A stretch of DNA of 7,015 nt from assembly GCA_946481585.1 (NCBI GenBank), contig CAMLOF010000157.1:1-7015 (forward strand), written 5' to 3'. Both the position numbers and the translations under genes were made by a program. Positions 5,919 to 7,015 of the stretch are shown piece by piece. The notes below the pieces were generated by a model. That model had not been told where the DNA came from. It worked only from the letters and a program-made list of their open reading frames with translations, and ran no database searches. Within the stretch, counting starts at the first letter, position 1, and each line of letters starts with the position of its first letter. The DNA is from an uncultured Macromonas sp. (lineage in GTDB: Bacteria; Pseudomonadota; Gammaproteobacteria; Burkholderiales; Burkholderiaceae).

Positions 5919-6908
5919 TCAAATGACTTTTGCCCGCATCAGGTCGTGATAGTTAAGGGCGCCGCAGAGCTGGCTATTTTCGTCGACCACCAGGACGCTG
6001 TTGATGCGGTGTGTCTCCATCAGGTCCGCCGCTTCAACGGCCAACGATTCCGGAGAGATGGTACGAGGGTTGCGGTGCATCACCGCTTCCGCGTGGATGT
6101 GCCGCAAGTCTGCGCCCGATTCGATCAGGCGGCGCAAGTCACCATCGGTGAAGATGCCGACGGGGTGCCCTTTCTCGTCCACGACAGCAGTAGCACCCAG
6201 GCCCTTGGCGCTGATTTCGCGCATCATGTCCGTGAGCGATGCGTTCAGCGGTACTCGGGGGGCGGCATCGGAGGGGCGCATGATGTCGCTCACCAGTGTG
6301 AGCAACTTGCGGCCCAATGCGCCGCCAGGGTGGGATCGCGCGAAGTCGTCAGGGCGGAAGCCTCGAGCATTGAGGAGCGCTATGGCGAGAGCGTCGCCCA
6401 TGGCGAGCTGCGCAGTGGTGCTTGCGGTGGGCGCCAGGTTGTGCGGGCAAGCCTCTTTGGCAACGCCAGTGTCCAGCAAGATATCGGCATACCGACCCAG
6501 GTTGGATGTGGGGCGGCCTGTCATGGCGAGCAGCGTCACGCCCATGCGTTTGATGAGTGGAAGAATCGCAGTGAGTTCGTCGCTCTCCCCACTGTTGCTG
6601 ATGGCCAGAACGGTGTCTGCTGCGGTGATCATGCCTAGATCTCCGTGACTGGCTTCGGCCGGGTGCACGAAAAAGGCCGGCGTGCCAGTAGAGGCCAGGG
6701 TGGCCGCCACCTTGCGACCTACATGGCCGCTCTTGCCCATGCCCATGACCACCACACGGCCGGTGCAAGACAGAATCGCGTGGACGGCATTCGAAAAGGC
6801 TTCATCGAGCCGAGCGGACATGTCGGTCAGCGCGTTGGCTTCAATGGCAAGCGTCTCGCGAGCGATGGCTAGCAGGGTGGATGAGTCGAGTGGTCTCACG
6901 GAAGTCAT
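5919..6908 (-). CDS. kdsD: KdsD, D-arabinose-5-phosphate isomerase (KpsF/GutQ family)
   Basis: 329 aa, standard family length. It interconverts ribulose-5-phosphate and arabinose-5-phosphate, the first step toward Kdo. The SIS domain (about 40-180) has GMGKSG at 56-61, the EASHGDLG motif at 85-92 with His88, and ISNSGES. HPGGALG carries His193, the position reported as catalytic in E. coli KdsD. Two CBS domains follow (about 207-262 and 274-329). The start at ATG 6908 fits the family N-terminus, but no Shine-Dalgarno sequence is seen. A GTGGCA-17-GATAAT promoter-like pair would place the transcription start on or next to the ATG. It is the first gene of kdsD-kdsC-lptC. Confidence 0.95.
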   Translation of the reverse strand: MTSVRPLDSSTLLAIARETLAIEANALTDMSARLDEAFSNAVHAILSCTGRVVVMGMGKSGHVGRKVAATLASTGTPAFFVHPAEASHGDLGMITAADTVLAISNSGESDELTAILPLIKRMGVTLLAMTGRPTSNLGRYADILLDTGVAKEACPHNLAPTASTTAQLAMGDALAIALLNARGFRPDDFARSHPGGALGRKLLTLVSDIMRPSDAAPRVPLNASLTDMMREISAKGLGATAVVDEKGHPVGIFTDGDLRRLIESGADLRHIHAEAVMHRNPRTISPESLAVEAADLMETHRINSVLVVDENSQLCGALNYHDLMRAKVI

Positions 6909-6914
6909 TCTTTA

Positions 6915-6943
6915 ATTATCGGGGATGGGCTCGGTAATGCCAC
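6915..6943 (-). promoter_or_regulatory. Candidate kdsD operon promoter
   Basis: On the minus strand, GTGGCA (6943-6938) and GATAAT (6920-6915) are separated by 17 bases and match the sigma-70 consensus at 4 and 5 of 6 positions. The start of transcription would fall at about 6909-6908, which is the first base of the kdsD ATG, so the message may be leaderless. This lies in the 51-base gap shared with the divergent gene at 6960. Confidence 0.5.
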
Positions 6944-6959
6944 CCAGTAAGATTGATAT

Positions 6960-7015
6960 ATGAATGCCTTGGATATCACGTTGCTGTATTTGTTCGCCGC
7001 TGTGGCGGGCGTGGT
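6960..7015 (+). CDS. Partial N-terminus of a membrane protein, probably KefB-type cation:proton antiporter
   Basis: Only 18 full codons are inside the window, starting at ATG 6960 and running off the right edge. The peptide MNALDITLLYLFAAVAGVV is hydrophobic, as the first membrane helix would be, and resembles the opening of KefB/KefC-type monovalent cation:proton antiporters, which I recall as divergent neighbours of kdsD in related genomes. The call rests on these few residues and on context. No clear ribosome binding site is present ahead of it (AAGATTGATAT). Confidence 0.5.
   Translation, partial: MNALDITLLYLFAAVAGV

Noticed and set aside
5895..6638. Open frame of 247 codons on the plus strand opposite kdsD and the start of kdsC
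   Set aside because: It is antisense to well-matched SIS and CBS domains and shows no recognisable protein features.
1..7015. Defence system, mobile element, CRISPR array or new gene cluster
   Set aside because: All coding regions belong to known housekeeping families, composition is even, and there are no integrases, transposases, terminal repeats or spacer arrays.

Overview
This window looks like ordinary chromosome of a betaproteobacterium in the order Burkholderiales, most likely family Comamonadaceae (Polaromonas/Rhodoferax/Acidovorax-like). The grounds are moderately high GC, a split methionine synthase, the metX-metW pair, the kdsD-kdsC-lptC order, and the wording of the proteins. I assigned this from remembered protein families, without any database search. 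Coding density is high and there are no phage genes, insertion sequences, CRISPR arrays, tRNAs or rRNAs.

Left part (1-3910), methionine metabolism. A terminator-like hairpin at the left edge is followed by metH1 (+), which encodes only the homocysteine/zinc half of cobalamin-dependent methionine synthase. It runs tail-to-tail into an operon on the minus strand, read right to left: metX (homoserine O-acyltransferase), metW (SAM-binding-fold partner), and a HexR-like RpiR-family regulator. metX and metW share an ATGA overlap, and the regulator starts 6 bases after metW. The metX leader carries a sequence that fits the SAM-II (SAM-alpha) riboswitch, with P1, the pseudoknot partner and the GCTAAAGAGGG tail. 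A strong intrinsic terminator lies between the riboswitch and the metX start, so high S-adenosylmethionine should switch off the whole operon, including the regulator.

Middle (3911-4700). A roughly 300-base divergent intergenic stretch leads into a plus-strand gene for a small glycine-rich RRM RNA-binding protein with a good ribosome binding site and a textbook terminator.

Right part (4709-7015), lipopolysaccharide core biogenesis. A tightly coupled minus-strand operon kdsD-kdsC-lptC makes the Kdo precursor (arabinose-5-phosphate isomerase, then Kdo-8-phosphate phosphatase) and supplies the inner-membrane LptC subunit of the LPS transporter. lptA does not follow lptC, which is not the usual order. 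Divergently from kdsD, the window ends in the first 18 codons of a membrane protein that resembles a KefB-type cation:proton antiporter.

I found no undescribed system. The best leads are the riboswitch-plus-terminator leader of metX, the carbon-metabolism-type regulator inside the methionine operon, the possible leaderless start of kdsD, and the two cases of separated partner genes (metH1 without metH2, lptC without lptA).
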